Part shown: positions 8,400 to 20,102 of the stretch, one piece after another | Position numbering within the stretch: position 1 is the first letter of the stretch | How the letters are laid out: the number at the start of each line of letters is the position of its first letter | Source: Sneathiella sp. | GTDB taxonomy: Bacteria > Pseudomonadota > Alphaproteobacteria > Sneathiellales > Sneathiellaceae | Reading direction: 5' to 3' | Assembly: GCF_029233945.1 (NCBI RefSeq) | Contig: NZ_JARGOQ010000016.1 | Location: forward strand, 1-61,262 | DNA length: 61,262 bases | Notes under the pieces: model-generated | Seen by the model: the letters and a program-made list of their open reading frames with translations, nothing else | What the model was told of the DNA's origin: nothing | Databases searched by the model: none | Made by a program: the position numbers and the translations under genes

Positions 8400-10022
8400 A
8401 TGGCCGTTTTCTCATCCAAAATTGTTACCTCTTCTGACAGTTTTGCTGCCAATCGACAGGAGATGCTATCGCTTGTCGATGAATTGCATGCGTTAAAAGA
8501 CCGCGCAAAGCAATTGTCCGAGCGGCGGCGCGCCAGGTTTGAGGAGCGCGGACAGCTTACCCCGCGTGAGCGGCTGGTACGCCTTCTCGATCCAGGAATG
8601 CCGTTTCTGGAGTTGTTTGGCCTCGCCAACTATTGTGTAGATACGACTGACCGGGACAAAAGCATTCCCGGCGCAAGTTCACTGGCCGGTATCGGGTTCA
8701 TTAATGGCGTGCGATGCATGATCTTAGCAAGCGACAGTGGAATCAATGCAGGCGCAATGACCCAAAAATCAGGGGAAAAAGTTCGTCGGTGCCAGGATAT
8801 AGCAATTGATAAAAAGCTTCCCTTTGTGCATCTCGTTGAGAGTGCAGGGGCCAATCTCCTGAAATATCAGGTTGAATCCTGGGCGCATGGCGGGGGTGGC
8901 TTCCAACGACTCGCAAAGCTGAGTGCCGCTGGCATCCCGACCTTCGTTGTGCTGCACGGACCGTCAACAGCAGGCGGGGCGTATTTCCCAGGCATGAGTG
9001 ATTATGTGATTGGCATCAAGGGTCGGGGGCGGGCTTCGCTTGGCGGCGCAGCTCTGGTGCGGGCGGCAACCGGTGAAATTTCGGATGATGAAGAGCTTGC
9101 AGGATCGGAAATGCATGCGACCACCACGGGGCTTGTCGAATATCTCGCTGAAGATGACGCCCATGGCCTTCTGATCGCGCGGGATATTATCGGTCGACTC
9201 GGCTGGAACGACAAATGCCCAAGGCCGGAAGTGAAAAGCTTCAAGGAGCCACTCTATGACCCCGAGGAAATTGCCGGGGTCGTGCCCGTGGATTATCGAA
9301 AGCCCTACGATGTACGTGAAGTTGTTGCCCGGCTCGTTGATGGCTCCGATTTTGAAGAATTCAAGCCGCGTTATGGATCAACACTTGTCTGTCTGCAGGC
9401 TAATATCTTTGGGCAAGCCTGTGGCATTGTTGGTAATAATGGCCCGATCGATCCCGATGGGGCGGCCAAGGGCGGACAGTTCTTCCAGCTCTGCGATCAG
9501 GCAAACATTCCGCTCATCTTCCTCAACAATATTACCGGCTATATGGTCGGCAAGGAATATGAACAAAAAGGTATGATCAAGCATGGATCGAAAATGATTC
9601 AGGCCGTCTCCAATGTTCGTGTGCCGAAGATCACATTCTATATCGGCGCAAGTTTCGGGGCGGGAAACTACGGCATGGCCGGTCTTGCGTATGACCCGGA
9701 TTTCCTGTTTGCCTGGCCTAATGCCAAGACTGGTGTTATGGGCGGAGAACAGGCGGCAGTCACCATGGATCAGGTGGCGAGAAGCGGCGCCGAACGCAAG
9801 GGCGTGCCCGTCGATGAAGAAGCACTGGCAGCGCAAAAGGCGCGGTTGATTGAGCATTTCGATAGTCAGGCGGATGCTTTCTATACCTCCGGACGACTTC
9901 TCGACCAAGGGGTTGTCGATCCGCGCGATAGCCGAAAGATCATCGGCTTTGCGCTGCAAACCTGCTGGGAGGCGCGTAACCGTACCTTGCAACCGAACAG
10001 CTTCGGCGTTGGCCGTCTCTAA
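8400..10022 (+). CDS. atuC: Biotin-dependent acyl-CoA carboxylase, carboxyltransferase beta subunit (AtuC-like)
   Basis: A 540-residue carboxyltransferase subunit of the methylcrotonyl/geranyl-CoA carboxylase class. It would move CO2 from carboxybiotin to the gamma-methyl group of a 3-methyl-2-enoyl-CoA. The N-half has the CoA-site segment HGPSTAGGAYFPGMSDY; the C-half has GASFGAGNYGMAGLAYDP and GVMGGEQAA. Geranyl- and methylcrotonyl-CoA carboxylases differ in acyl-pocket size. A glycine-rich stretch (HGGGGFQRLAKLS) stands where methylcrotonyl enzymes carry bulky aromatics, which I take as mild support for a long isoprenoid substrate. The biotin subunit follows after 52 nt, and the neighbouring AtuD and AtuA homologues favour the Atu assignment. 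Confidence 0.85.
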   Translation: MAVFSSKIVTSSDSFAANRQEMLSLVDELHALKDRAKQLSERRRARFEERGQLTPRERLVRLLDPGMPFLELFGLANYCVDTTDRDKSIPGASSLAGIGFINGVRCMILASDSGINAGAMTQKSGEKVRRCQDIAIDKKLPFVHLVESAGANLLKYQVESWAHGGGGFQRLAKLSAAGIPTFVVLHGPSTAGGAYFPGMSDYVIGIKGRGRASLGGAALVRAATGEISDDEELAGSEMHATTTGLVEYLAEDDAHGLLIARDIIGRLGWNDKCPRPEVKSFKEPLYDPEEIAGVVPVDYRKPYDVREVVARLVDGSDFEEFKPRYGSTLVCLQANIFGQACGIVGNNGPIDPDGAAKGGQFFQLCDQANIPLIFLNNITGYMVGKEYEQKGMIKHGSKMIQAVSNVRVPKITFYIGASFGAGNYGMAGLAYDPDFLFAWPNAKTGVMGGEQAAVTMDQVARSGAERKGVPVDEEALAAQKARLIEHFDSQADAFYTSGRLLDQGVVDPRDSRKIIGFALQTCWEARNRTLQPNSFGVGRL

Positions 10023-10074
10023 TCTCCGGTAATCAATGAAAAAAATAAAGATAAAGAACAGGTAGGTCCGGAAA

Positions 10075-12066
10075 ATGAGAAATTTTAACTCAATACTGAT
10101 CGCCAATCGGGGCGAAATCGCCGTCAGGGTGATAAAAACGGCGAAAAGCCTCGGCTATCGTACCATAGCCGTTTACTCAGAGGCAGATGCAGCTGCCCTT
10201 CATGTCCGCATGGCGGACGAGGCTGTGCTGATCGGGCCTGCGCCGGTGCAGCAATCCTATCTGGACATGACGAAAATACTGGCGGCTGCCAAGGAAACAG
10301 GGGCGGAGGCTATCCATCCGGGCTACGGGTTCCTGTCAGAAAATGCAGACTTTGCACGCGCCTGTGAAGAGGCGGGCATCGTCTTTATCGGCCCCTCCGC
10401 CGAGGCGATTGATTTGATGGGGAACAAGGCGGCGGCCAAGCGACGAATGATCGCGGCCGATGTACCTTGCGTTCCCGGCTATGAAGATCAGGATCAGTCT
10501 GACGATACGCTTATCGCCGCCGCGAAAGATATCGGATTTCCGATCATGGTAAAGGCAGCAGCGGGCGGCGGCGGTCGAGGCATGCGTCTTGTGCATGAAG
10601 AGAAAAATCTTACTGATGCCCTTGCGTCTGCCCGCTCAGAGGCGCTTAACGCATTCGGTTCGGATGAACTTATTCTTGAAAAAGCGATTATTGAACCGCG
10701 ACATGTAGAGGTTCAAGTTTTCGCGGATACCCAGGGAAATGCCATCCATCTGGGGGAGCGGGATTGCTCTGTCCAGCGCCGCCATCAGAAAGTGGTGGAG
10801 GAAGCGCCCTGCCCCGTTATGACGCCAGATTTGCGCGAAAAGATGGGCGCTGCGGCGGTCGAGGCTGCCCAGAGTATCAATTATCGTGGTGCCGGCACGG
10901 TGGAGTTTTTGCTCGATGCCGGGAATAACTTCTATTTCCTTGAAATGAATACCCGGCTGCAGGTGGAACATCCGGTGACCGAACTGGTGACGGGGATGGA
11001 TCTCGTCGCGCTGCAAATTCAGGTGGCGCAAGGTGAACCGCTTGGGATTGAGCAGCAGGATGTGAAACTGCAAGGCCATGCCATTGAAGTGCGCCTCTAT
11101 GCCGAGGATACCGCGCAGGATTTCCTTCCTTGTACCGGCCGGATTACGTCATGGAAGGCGGCGGCTGGGGAGGGAGTTCGTTTCGATGTCGGCATCGATT
11201 CCGGTCAGGAAATATCCCCCTTTTATGACCCGATGATCGCGAAAGTGATTGCCTATGGCGATAGCCGCGAAGTAGCTCGCCATCGCCTGATTGAGGCGCT
11301 TAAAAATACGGTCATTTTTGGCCTCACGACAAATCGCGGTTTTCTTATTGATATCCTGAATGAGGAAGCCTTCGCAAAAGGAGAGGCGACAACGGCCTTC
11401 ATCGGAGACTTGTTCGGTGGCGAGCGTCTCGCCGCACGGGCGCCGGATCAAAGTGAAATGGCGATGGCAGCCGTGCTCCTCTATCAGGTTGAGCGGGATC
11501 GGGCCAAATCATCGGCATTGTTCGTGAGCGACCAGTTAGTAGACTGGTCAAGCGGAGGAGAATTACTGACCCGCTACGTCTTCGCGAGCGAAGATGAGAA
11601 GGTCGACGTAACCGTCGCACCGATGCGCGAAGGTGGCTACAATGTGGTGGTTGGCGAAACCTCGTTATCCCTGGAGGTGATGGGGCGCGGCGAGAATAAA
11701 GCGCAACTGACCGTCGATGGCAAGCGCAAACATGTGCATTATGAGGCATTAACTGACGGAGTGCTTGAACTCACCGACGACGGGAAAACATTGCGCTTCA
11801 CCAATGAGATTGCCTTCCCGCTTTCGGCCGCGGCGGCGGCGGGCAGTGGTCAGGTGACGGCGCCCATGCATGGCACCTTGCTGGATGTTTTTGTGAAAAC
11901 TGGAGATACCGTTGAGGTTGGAACCCGACTTGCGGTGCTGGAGGCCATGAAGATGCAGCATGATATCCTGGCGGAAGTTTCCGGTGTTGTGCAGAATGTC
12001 ATCGCAACGGCGGCCAGCCAGGTCTCGGTGGATGATCTGTTGTTTGAGATCGAAGCGCCGGAATAA
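10075..12066 (+). CDS. atuF: Acyl-CoA carboxylase alpha subunit: biotin carboxylase plus biotin carrier (AtuF-like)
   Basis: A 663-residue subunit that carboxylates its own biotin using ATP and bicarbonate. The N-terminal biotin-carboxylase part has SILIANRGEIAVRVI, the glycine-rich ATP loop KAAAGGGGRGMR and the EMNTRLQVEHPVTE segment. A middle BT region docks the beta subunit. The C-terminal carrier has the biotinylated Lys in VLEAMKMQHD. Length fits methylcrotonyl/geranyl-CoA carboxylase alpha subunits. It is the second gene of a four-gene plus-strand operon (8400-14947). Distinguishing AtuF from the leucine-pathway enzyme rests on context. Confidence 0.88.
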   Translation: MRNFNSILIANRGEIAVRVIKTAKSLGYRTIAVYSEADAAALHVRMADEAVLIGPAPVQQSYLDMTKILAAAKETGAEAIHPGYGFLSENADFARACEEAGIVFIGPSAEAIDLMGNKAAAKRRMIAADVPCVPGYEDQDQSDDTLIAAAKDIGFPIMVKAAAGGGGRGMRLVHEEKNLTDALASARSEALNAFGSDELILEKAIIEPRHVEVQVFADTQGNAIHLGERDCSVQRRHQKVVEEAPCPVMTPDLREKMGAAAVEAAQSINYRGAGTVEFLLDAGNNFYFLEMNTRLQVEHPVTELVTGMDLVALQIQVAQGEPLGIEQQDVKLQGHAIEVRLYAEDTAQDFLPCTGRITSWKAAAGEGVRFDVGIDSGQEISPFYDPMIAKVIAYGDSREVARHRLIEALKNTVIFGLTTNRGFLIDILNEEAFAKGEATTAFIGDLFGGERLAARAPDQSEMAMAAVLLYQVERDRAKSSALFVSDQLVDWSSGGELLTRYVFASEDEKVDVTVAPMREGGYNVVVGETSLSLEVMGRGENKAQLTVDGKRKHVHYEALTDGVLELTDDGKTLRFTNEIAFPLSAAAAAGSGQVTAPMHGTLLDVFVKTGDTVEVGTRLAVLEAMKMQHDILAEVSGVVQNVIATAASQVSVDDLLFEIEAPE

Positions 12067-12093
12067 TGCGAAAATAGAAGGGAGTTCCAAGCA

Positions 12094-12888
12094 ATGCTGA
12101 AAGAAGCCTATGACTTCAGGGATGAAAGCGAAGCGCTCTACAGCCTCATAGAGCCACTTGGTGATGCGGATTACGACCGGGTAACCTTGTTTCGCGACTG
12201 GACGGTCAATGATGTTATGCAGCATCTGCATTTCTTCAACTATGTCGCCGACTTGACCCTCACCGACGAGGAAGAGTTCAAACGGGTTTATGGTGAACTC
12301 AAGGTTATTCAGGAAAAGACGGGTTCCCTTGTGGCGGCGACAGATGAGATGTTGAATGGTCTGAAGGGAATTGCGCTTCGGGATGCCTGGCGGAAGTATT
12401 ATCTGGAGATGTCTGACCGGTTCTACGCCGCCGACCCGAAGCAACGGCTGCTCTGGGTAGGGCCGAGCATGAGTGCGCGATCCAGCATCTCGGCCAGGCT
12501 GATGGAGACCTGGTCCCATGCGCAGGAAATATACGATCTGCTGGGGGTTGAACGGGAAAACAGAGACCTGATCAAGAGTATAGCCGTTATGGGGATGAAT
12601 ACTTTCGGCTGGACCTTTATCAATCGCAAGGAAGAAGTGCCGAAGCCGGTTCCGCATGTCCGGTTGACGGCGCCATCGGGTGAGATCTGGGAATGGAACC
12701 CGGAGACGGACACGGACTTGGTTGAAGGAAACGCCGCAGAGTTTTGTCAGGTTGTTACGCAGACCCGCAATATCGTCGATACGGATATTCAGGTTTCCGG
12801 GGACGTCGCGACGCGCTGGATGTCTGTTGCTCAATGCTTCGCGGGTCCGCCGCGCAATCCGCCCGCCCCAGGAACGCGCCACGCCTGA
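12094..12888 (+). CDS. TIGR03084-family protein (maleylpyruvate isomerase/DinB-like fold)
   Basis: A 264-residue protein resembling the TIGR03084 family, related to the mycothiol-dependent maleylpyruvate isomerase/DinB fold. The N-terminal half has the pattern FRDWTVNDVMQHLHFFN, whose His, with the later METWSHAQEIYDLLG, probably gives a metal site. The C-terminal region ends with the family-like AQCFAGPP. The family is common beside acyl-CoA catabolic genes, but its reaction is not established to my knowledge. It lies 27 nt after the carboxylase alpha subunit and 25 nt before the dienoyl-CoA reductase, so a role in the same pathway is likely. GGGAG precedes the start. Confidence 0.75.
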   Translation: MLKEAYDFRDESEALYSLIEPLGDADYDRVTLFRDWTVNDVMQHLHFFNYVADLTLTDEEEFKRVYGELKVIQEKTGSLVAATDEMLNGLKGIALRDAWRKYYLEMSDRFYAADPKQRLLWVGPSMSARSSISARLMETWSHAQEIYDLLGVERENRDLIKSIAVMGMNTFGWTFINRKEEVPKPVPHVRLTAPSGEIWEWNPETDTDLVEGNAAEFCQVVTQTRNIVDTDIQVSGDVATRWMSVAQCFAGPPRNPPAPGTRHA

Positions 12889-12907
12889 ATTTGGAATAAA
12901 GGATTAG

Positions 12908-16050
<3,143 letters not shown>

Positions 16051-16054
16051 GGGG

Positions 16055-17266
16055 TTATCCTTGTGCCGGACGCGGTTCGCGTGGCATGTCGAGCCCGCGC
16101 TCCGCGATAATGTTTTTCTGAATCTGGGCGGTGCCGCCACCAATAATAAGCCCGAGATCGTACATATGGAGCTGTTGCCAGATGCCATCTAACTCTATCG
16201 ACGGGATGCCGTCATATAGAACGCCGGCTTCCTCAAGAATATCAATAGCAAGCCCATCCAGTTGGTGGTTCAACTCACAGCCAATGAGCTTGCAGACCAT
16301 ATCGCCGAGACCTCTCGGTTTGCCTGCGGCGGCATCCGATATCAGGCGCATTTCATGGAACCGCATGCCTTGTACGCGGGCCTGCAGACGGATATACCGG
16401 TCCATCAACGGAGCGTTTTCGCCAATTGGGCGGCCATCGGATCCTTCCCTCTTGAGCAGTTTTTCGATTTTCTGGAGACGTTCATGGGATAAGTTCGCGT
16501 TGGATAGCATGCCTCGTTCATGCGAGAGAGTGCTATTCGCGACTTTCCAGCCCTTACCCCGCCCGCCGACAACCGCGCTTTTGGGAACGCGTACATCAGT
16601 AAAGAAAACTTCGTTAAAAGATGGGTGCCCCGTCATTGTCTGAAGCGGGCGTATCTCAATGCCTGGGGTGTCCATTGGAAAGATCAAATAACTTATGCCG
16701 TCATACTTCCCGGCCTCGGGTTCTGTCCGGACAAGGCAGAAGATCATCTGCGCGACATGGGCGGAGGAGGTCCATATTTTCGAGCCGTTGATGATGAAGT
16801 CGTCACCATCTTCTGTCGCGCTGGTCTGCAAGCTGGCGAGGTCGGAGCCGGAATTAGGCTCTGAATAACCCTGGCACCAGAATACCTCAGTGCGAATTGT
16901 CCGGCTGATCCATTCCTTTTTCTGCTCCTCTGTTCCATGCTCCAGCAGGGTCGGTACCAGCATGGAGATACCCTGGCTGTATAGGCCTTGTGGCACATTT
17001 GCCTTGAAAAATTCATCGGCAATGACTTTCGACTTCAGAATGTCAGGTTCCGCACCGAACCCGCCATATTCGGACGGCACCGTTCGGTTTGCATATCCTT
17101 TTTCCACCAGTAGCTGTTGCCAGTTCTGGACTTCCTCAGAATAGGGGCGCGGCATCAGCCGGTAGGAATGGGCCGTGTCCTCAGGTGCGAGATGCCGATG
17201 CTCGGAAATAAATGTCCGCACTTCTTCGCGAAACTGCCTGTGTTCCGCGTGATCCGTTAAATCCAT
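16055..17266 (-). CDS. Acyl-CoA dehydrogenase, candidate catalytic subunit of a heteromeric pair (FadE26/28-like)
   Basis: A 403-residue dehydrogenase with GYSEPNSGSDLASL, INGSKIWTSSAH and a C-terminal GGGTAQIQKNIIAERGL. The medium-chain catalytic Glu is Gly here, but Glu250 (STLSHERGM) lies where the ChsE4-type steroid side-chain dehydrogenases place theirs. It is the upstream member of a tightly packed pair (gap 4 nt), which supports an alpha2beta2 enzyme. Such enzymes oxidise branched side chains with bulky ends, suggesting a substrate larger than a simple fatty acyl-CoA. It starts 10 nt after the atuD-like gene in the same minus-strand operon. Confidence 0.85.
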   Translation of the reverse strand: MDLTDHAEHRQFREEVRTFISEHRHLAPEDTAHSYRLMPRPYSEEVQNWQQLLVEKGYANRTVPSEYGGFGAEPDILKSKVIADEFFKANVPQGLYSQGISMLVPTLLEHGTEEQKKEWISRTIRTEVFWCQGYSEPNSGSDLASLQTSATEDGDDFIINGSKIWTSSAHVAQMIFCLVRTEPEAGKYDGISYLIFPMDTPGIEIRPLQTMTGHPSFNEVFFTDVRVPKSAVVGGRGKGWKVANSTLSHERGMLSNANLSHERLQKIEKLLKREGSDGRPIGENAPLMDRYIRLQARVQGMRFHEMRLISDAAAGKPRGLGDMVCKLIGCELNHQLDGLAIDILEEAGVLYDGIPSIELDGIWQQLHMYDLGLIIGGGTAQIQKNIIAERGLDMPREPRPAQG

Positions 17267-17276
17267 GTTTTCTTCC

Positions 17277-18422
17277 TTAGTCCGGAGAAATACCCATCAG
17301 TTTCGTGATGACTTTCAACATGACTTCATCGGCACCGCCACCAATGGATGTCAGCCGGAAATCGCGAAACTTACGAGAGATAGAGGATTCCCACATATAT
17401 CCCTGACCGCCCCAATATTGCAGGCAACTGTCCATGACCTCGCGCTGTAGCCGCCCCACCTTCAGCTTCGCCATGGAGGCAAGCTTGGTGACGTCTTCGC
17501 CCGCCACATAACGTTCCACGGCGTGATAGGTGAGGGCGCGCAACGCCTCCACTTCTGTCTGGAGCTCTGCAAGACGATAGTTCACGACCTGATTATCCAG
17601 AATGGCTTTGCCGAAGGCCTTGCGCTCACGTGTATATTCAATCGTCTCGTTGATCGCCTCTTCCATGACGCGAGGGCCGCGCGCGGCGGCGAACAGTCGC
17701 TCTTCCTGAAACTGCTGCATCTGATAAATGAAGCCGCGCCCTTCTTCGCCAATACGGTTCCGCTGGGGTACGCGCACATCATCGAAGAAAAGCTGCGCCG
17801 TGTCGGAGGACATCATGCCGATCTTGCGGAGTTTATGTTTGGTGATGCCCGGGCTATCCATGGGAACAATTATCAGCGTCTTGTTCTTATGCACGGGGCC
17901 ATCGCCCGTGTTGGCCAAAAGGCAGACCCAGTCCGCCTGCAAGGCGTTTGTGATATACATTTTGGAGCCGTTAATCACATAGTCGTCACCGTCTTTTCGG
18001 GCGGTTGTCTTAAGACTTGCAACATCCGACCCGGCGGCGGCTTCGGTGACACCAACGCAGCCGACCATATCGCCGGCAATAGCGGGAGCCAGGAAATTAC
18101 GCCGCAATTCGTCCGAACCATACCGGGCGAGGGCAGGGGTCGACATGTTGGTTTGCACGCCGATTGCCATCGCCACACCGCCACAGGCAATATAGCCGAG
18201 CGTCTCGGAAGCAACGGCCTCATAGGAATAGTCGAGGCCACTGCCGCCAAACTCAGCTGGCTTGCCGATGCCGAGGAAGCCCATATTCCCCATCTTCTTA
18301 AACAATTCATGAGCAGGGAACTGTTCCGCTTCTTCCCATTCATCAACATGAGGATTTATCTCTGCTTCAATGAATTTTTTCAAACTTTCGGAAAGTTCAC
18401 GATGTTCCTGAGTAAATTGCAT
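17277..18422 (-). CDS. atuD: Acyl-CoA dehydrogenase, citronellyl-CoA dehydrogenase (AtuD) homologue
   Basis: A 381-residue FAD enzyme very like AtuD of Pseudomonas from memory: MQFTQEHREL at the start, INPHVDEWEEA, DVASLKTTARKDGDDYV, QFQEERL, LQYWGGQGYMWE and TSIGGGADEVML at the end. The Glu in QFQEERL matches the isovaleryl-type catalytic position. In the Atu pathway this step makes cis-geranyl-CoA from citronellyl-CoA. I chose the start at 18422 (GGGGA upstream); a longer frame to 18509 would run into the promoter. It is the first gene of the minus-strand operon and diverges from the tetR gene across a palindromic operator. Confidence 0.85.
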   Translation of the reverse strand: MQFTQEHRELSESLKKFIEAEINPHVDEWEEAEQFPAHELFKKMGNMGFLGIGKPAEFGGSGLDYSYEAVASETLGYIACGGVAMAIGVQTNMSTPALARYGSDELRRNFLAPAIAGDMVGCVGVTEAAAGSDVASLKTTARKDGDDYVINGSKMYITNALQADWVCLLANTGDGPVHKNKTLIIVPMDSPGITKHKLRKIGMMSSDTAQLFFDDVRVPQRNRIGEEGRGFIYQMQQFQEERLFAAARGPRVMEEAINETIEYTRERKAFGKAILDNQVVNYRLAELQTEVEALRALTYHAVERYVAGEDVTKLASMAKLKVGRLQREVMDSCLQYWGGQGYMWESSISRKFRDFRLTSIGGGADEVMLKVITKLMGISPD

Positions 18423-18499
18423 GGTTTTCCCCGCTTTATATTTTCCGGAATGAGCAATGCCTCCGGTCCCCTTAAAGGGATTGTTTTTTCTGTACGCCC

Positions 18500-18528
18500 A
18501 CATTAACATTCACGCATGAATGTTACAA
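18500..18528 (-). promoter_or_regulatory. Candidate sigma-70 promoter of the atuD operon
   Basis: On the minus strand, TTGTAA (18523-18528) and TAATGT (18500-18505) are separated by exactly 17 nt. The palindrome at 18504-18525 almost fills this spacer, so a bound repressor would block the promoter. Start lies about 78 nt upstream of the atuD ATG. Confidence 0.5.
18504..18525. promoter_or_regulatory. Perfect palindromic operator, probable TetR-family site
   Basis: Two perfect 9-bp arms (TAACATTCA and its reverse complement) flank a 4-nt spacer CGCA. The site lies between the divergent atuD and tetR genes, the standard place for an autoregulated TetR operator. No second copy was seen in the window. 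Confidence 0.75.
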
Positions 18529-18570
18529 ATAAATATTATGCGATAGCTGCATGGGACGATCTTGCGGAAT

Positions 18571-19233
18571 ATGCAGGTTGTTCATCCACGCTTTCGGGAG
18601 GCTGACTTGGGAACGGCGTCGTTACGAGGAGGCGGAAAACGTCGACGGCAGGAGGACAGGCGGGCGGAAACCCGAGGACGGCTTGTGGATGCAACGATTA
18701 TGCTGCTTCATGAGAAGGGGGCCGGGCAGCTTACCATGGCAGATGTCGCGCAGGAGGCAGGGCTGACGCGCGGAGCCATCCAGTATCATTTTGAGAATCC
18801 GAAATCCTTATTGGTTGCGAGTATCGAGGAAATTGCAAACCGTCTCAGCCGCCATCTGGATGCGGATGAGCTGACGGGGTTACCGCTGGAGGAGCGCATC
18901 AATCGTATTGTTGATGATTACTGGCAGGGGTTTCGCGGTTTTAATTACACGGCTTTTATCGAGATAGCCGTCCGGGGGCGGCAGGACCCGGCATTTGAAG
19001 AAGCGATTACGACAACCCTGGAAGAGCTTGAGAAACAAAGAGCCGTTGTCTGGCAGGCGGTCTTTGCCGATACGGGACGAAGCCGGGAGGAAATCCGGTC
19101 ATGGCGGGATATGTTGCTCATTACACTCCGCGGTCTGGCGCTGACAAATATGATTGCCGGGAAAAATGAAAAAGTTTCGCTGCAAATTGATCAATTTAAG
19201 GCTATGTTTACAAGATACCTGACCGAGGCATAA
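18571..19233 (+). CDS. TetR/AcrR-family transcriptional regulator of the island
   Basis: About 220 residues. The N-terminal DNA-binding domain carries the TetR helix-turn-helix pattern MADVAQEAGLTRGAIQYHF, preceded by a basic segment (GKRRRQEDRRAETRGR). The C-terminal ligand domain is unassigned; by analogy with AtuR and other acyl-CoA regulators it could sense an isoprenoid acyl-CoA. The start is uncertain: ATG 18571 is given, while TTG 18562 or TTG 18607 are possible. It is the first gene of a plus-strand operon (hydratase, AtuA, two CoA-activation enzymes) and diverges from atuD, so it probably controls both directions and itself. Confidence 0.85.
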   Translation: MQVVHPRFREADLGTASLRGGGKRRRQEDRRAETRGRLVDATIMLLHEKGAGQLTMADVAQEAGLTRGAIQYHFENPKSLLVASIEEIANRLSRHLDADELTGLPLEERINRIVDDYWQGFRGFNYTAFIEIAVRGRQDPAFEEAITTTLEELEKQRAVVWQAVFADTGRSREEIRSWRDMLLITLRGLALTNMIAGKNEKVSLQIDQFKAMFTRYLTEA

Positions 19234-19269
19234 TCGGCGGGTGATGCGATAAGAAGAAAGAAAAAGAAA

Positions 19270-20097
19270 ATGCATGAATTACCGGAGTGTGAATTTCTAA
19301 AGCTTGATGTGGTCGCGGGGAGATTGAATCTGTGGTTCAACCGGCCGGATCAGCGAAATGCCATTAACAGCCAGATGGGGGCAGAATTCGCCGCAGTTGT
19401 CGATTGGCTGGAAGCGACGCCTGATGTCAGGGTGGTGGTGCTGCGCGGCGCCGGGGGGCATTTTTGCGCGGGCGGTGATATTAAAGAGCGACGCAACATG
19501 GCCGAGGATGTTGTCACTGAAGACAGCGATCCGATTATGGAGCGAAACCAGTCCGCCGGGTTGGCGTTCCTAAAGTTTGAGCATTTGCCGCAAACGACGA
19601 TCGCGGTCGTTGAGGGGTCTGCGTTTGGGGGCGGCATGGGCTATGCCTGTCTCGCTGATATCACCATCGTTGCAGAAGGCGCGCGGATGGGCATGCCGGA
19701 GACGACGCTTGGTGTCGCGCCGGCCCAGATCGCGCCTTATGTGGTCAAAAGAATTGGCTTGACCCGCGCGCGGCAACTTGCACTCACCGCTGAGCGGTTC
19801 GATGGCGCAAAGGCGTTTGAATATGGTATTGCGCAGTATCTCTCTGCCGATGCGGATATCGATGCGACGTTGGAAGAGGTTGTCGAACGGGTGATGCGCT
19901 GTGGCCCCATGGCCAACGCAGCGACCAAAGCGATCATGCTGAAAGTCGGATCATTGCCCGAAGAGGAAATGGTGCGGTTTTCGGCGGAAAAATTTTCTGC
20001 CCTTAATCGGGGGGATGAAGGTAAGGAAGGACAATCCGCCTTTGCCGAAAAACGAAAACCTGCCTGGCAGGAAACCGGCGATAAAGCGAAAGGATGA
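19270..20097 (+). CDS. Enoyl-CoA hydratase family protein (AtuE-like)
   Basis: A 275-residue crotonase with oxyanion-hole segments GGHFCAGGDIKER and EGSAFGGGMGYACLADI, and the Glu-containing MGMPETTLGVAPAQ. The C-terminus FAEKRKPAW resembles hydratases that end in EKRxPxW. Next to AtuA and downstream of the TetR gene, it is the best candidate for the isohexenylglutaconyl-CoA hydratase step (AtuE), adding water to the carboxylated enoyl-CoA. Its TGA lies within the ribosome-binding region of the next gene. A leucine-pathway methylglutaconyl-CoA hydratase is the main alternative. Confidence 0.8.
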   Translation: MHELPECEFLKLDVVAGRLNLWFNRPDQRNAINSQMGAEFAAVVDWLEATPDVRVVVLRGAGGHFCAGGDIKERRNMAEDVVTEDSDPIMERNQSAGLAFLKFEHLPQTTIAVVEGSAFGGGMGYACLADITIVAEGARMGMPETTLGVAPAQIAPYVVKRIGLTRARQLALTAERFDGAKAFEYGIAQYLSADADIDATLEEVVERVMRCGPMANAATKAIMLKVGSLPEEEMVRFSAEKFSALNRGDEGKEGQSAFAEKRKPAWQETGDKAKG

Positions 20098-20102
20098 GGG
20101 AT

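Noticed and set aside
11749-12882. 377-codon minus-strand frame
   Set aside because: Lies opposite the carboxylase and TIGR03084 genes, with Arg/His-rich composition typical of an antisense shadow.
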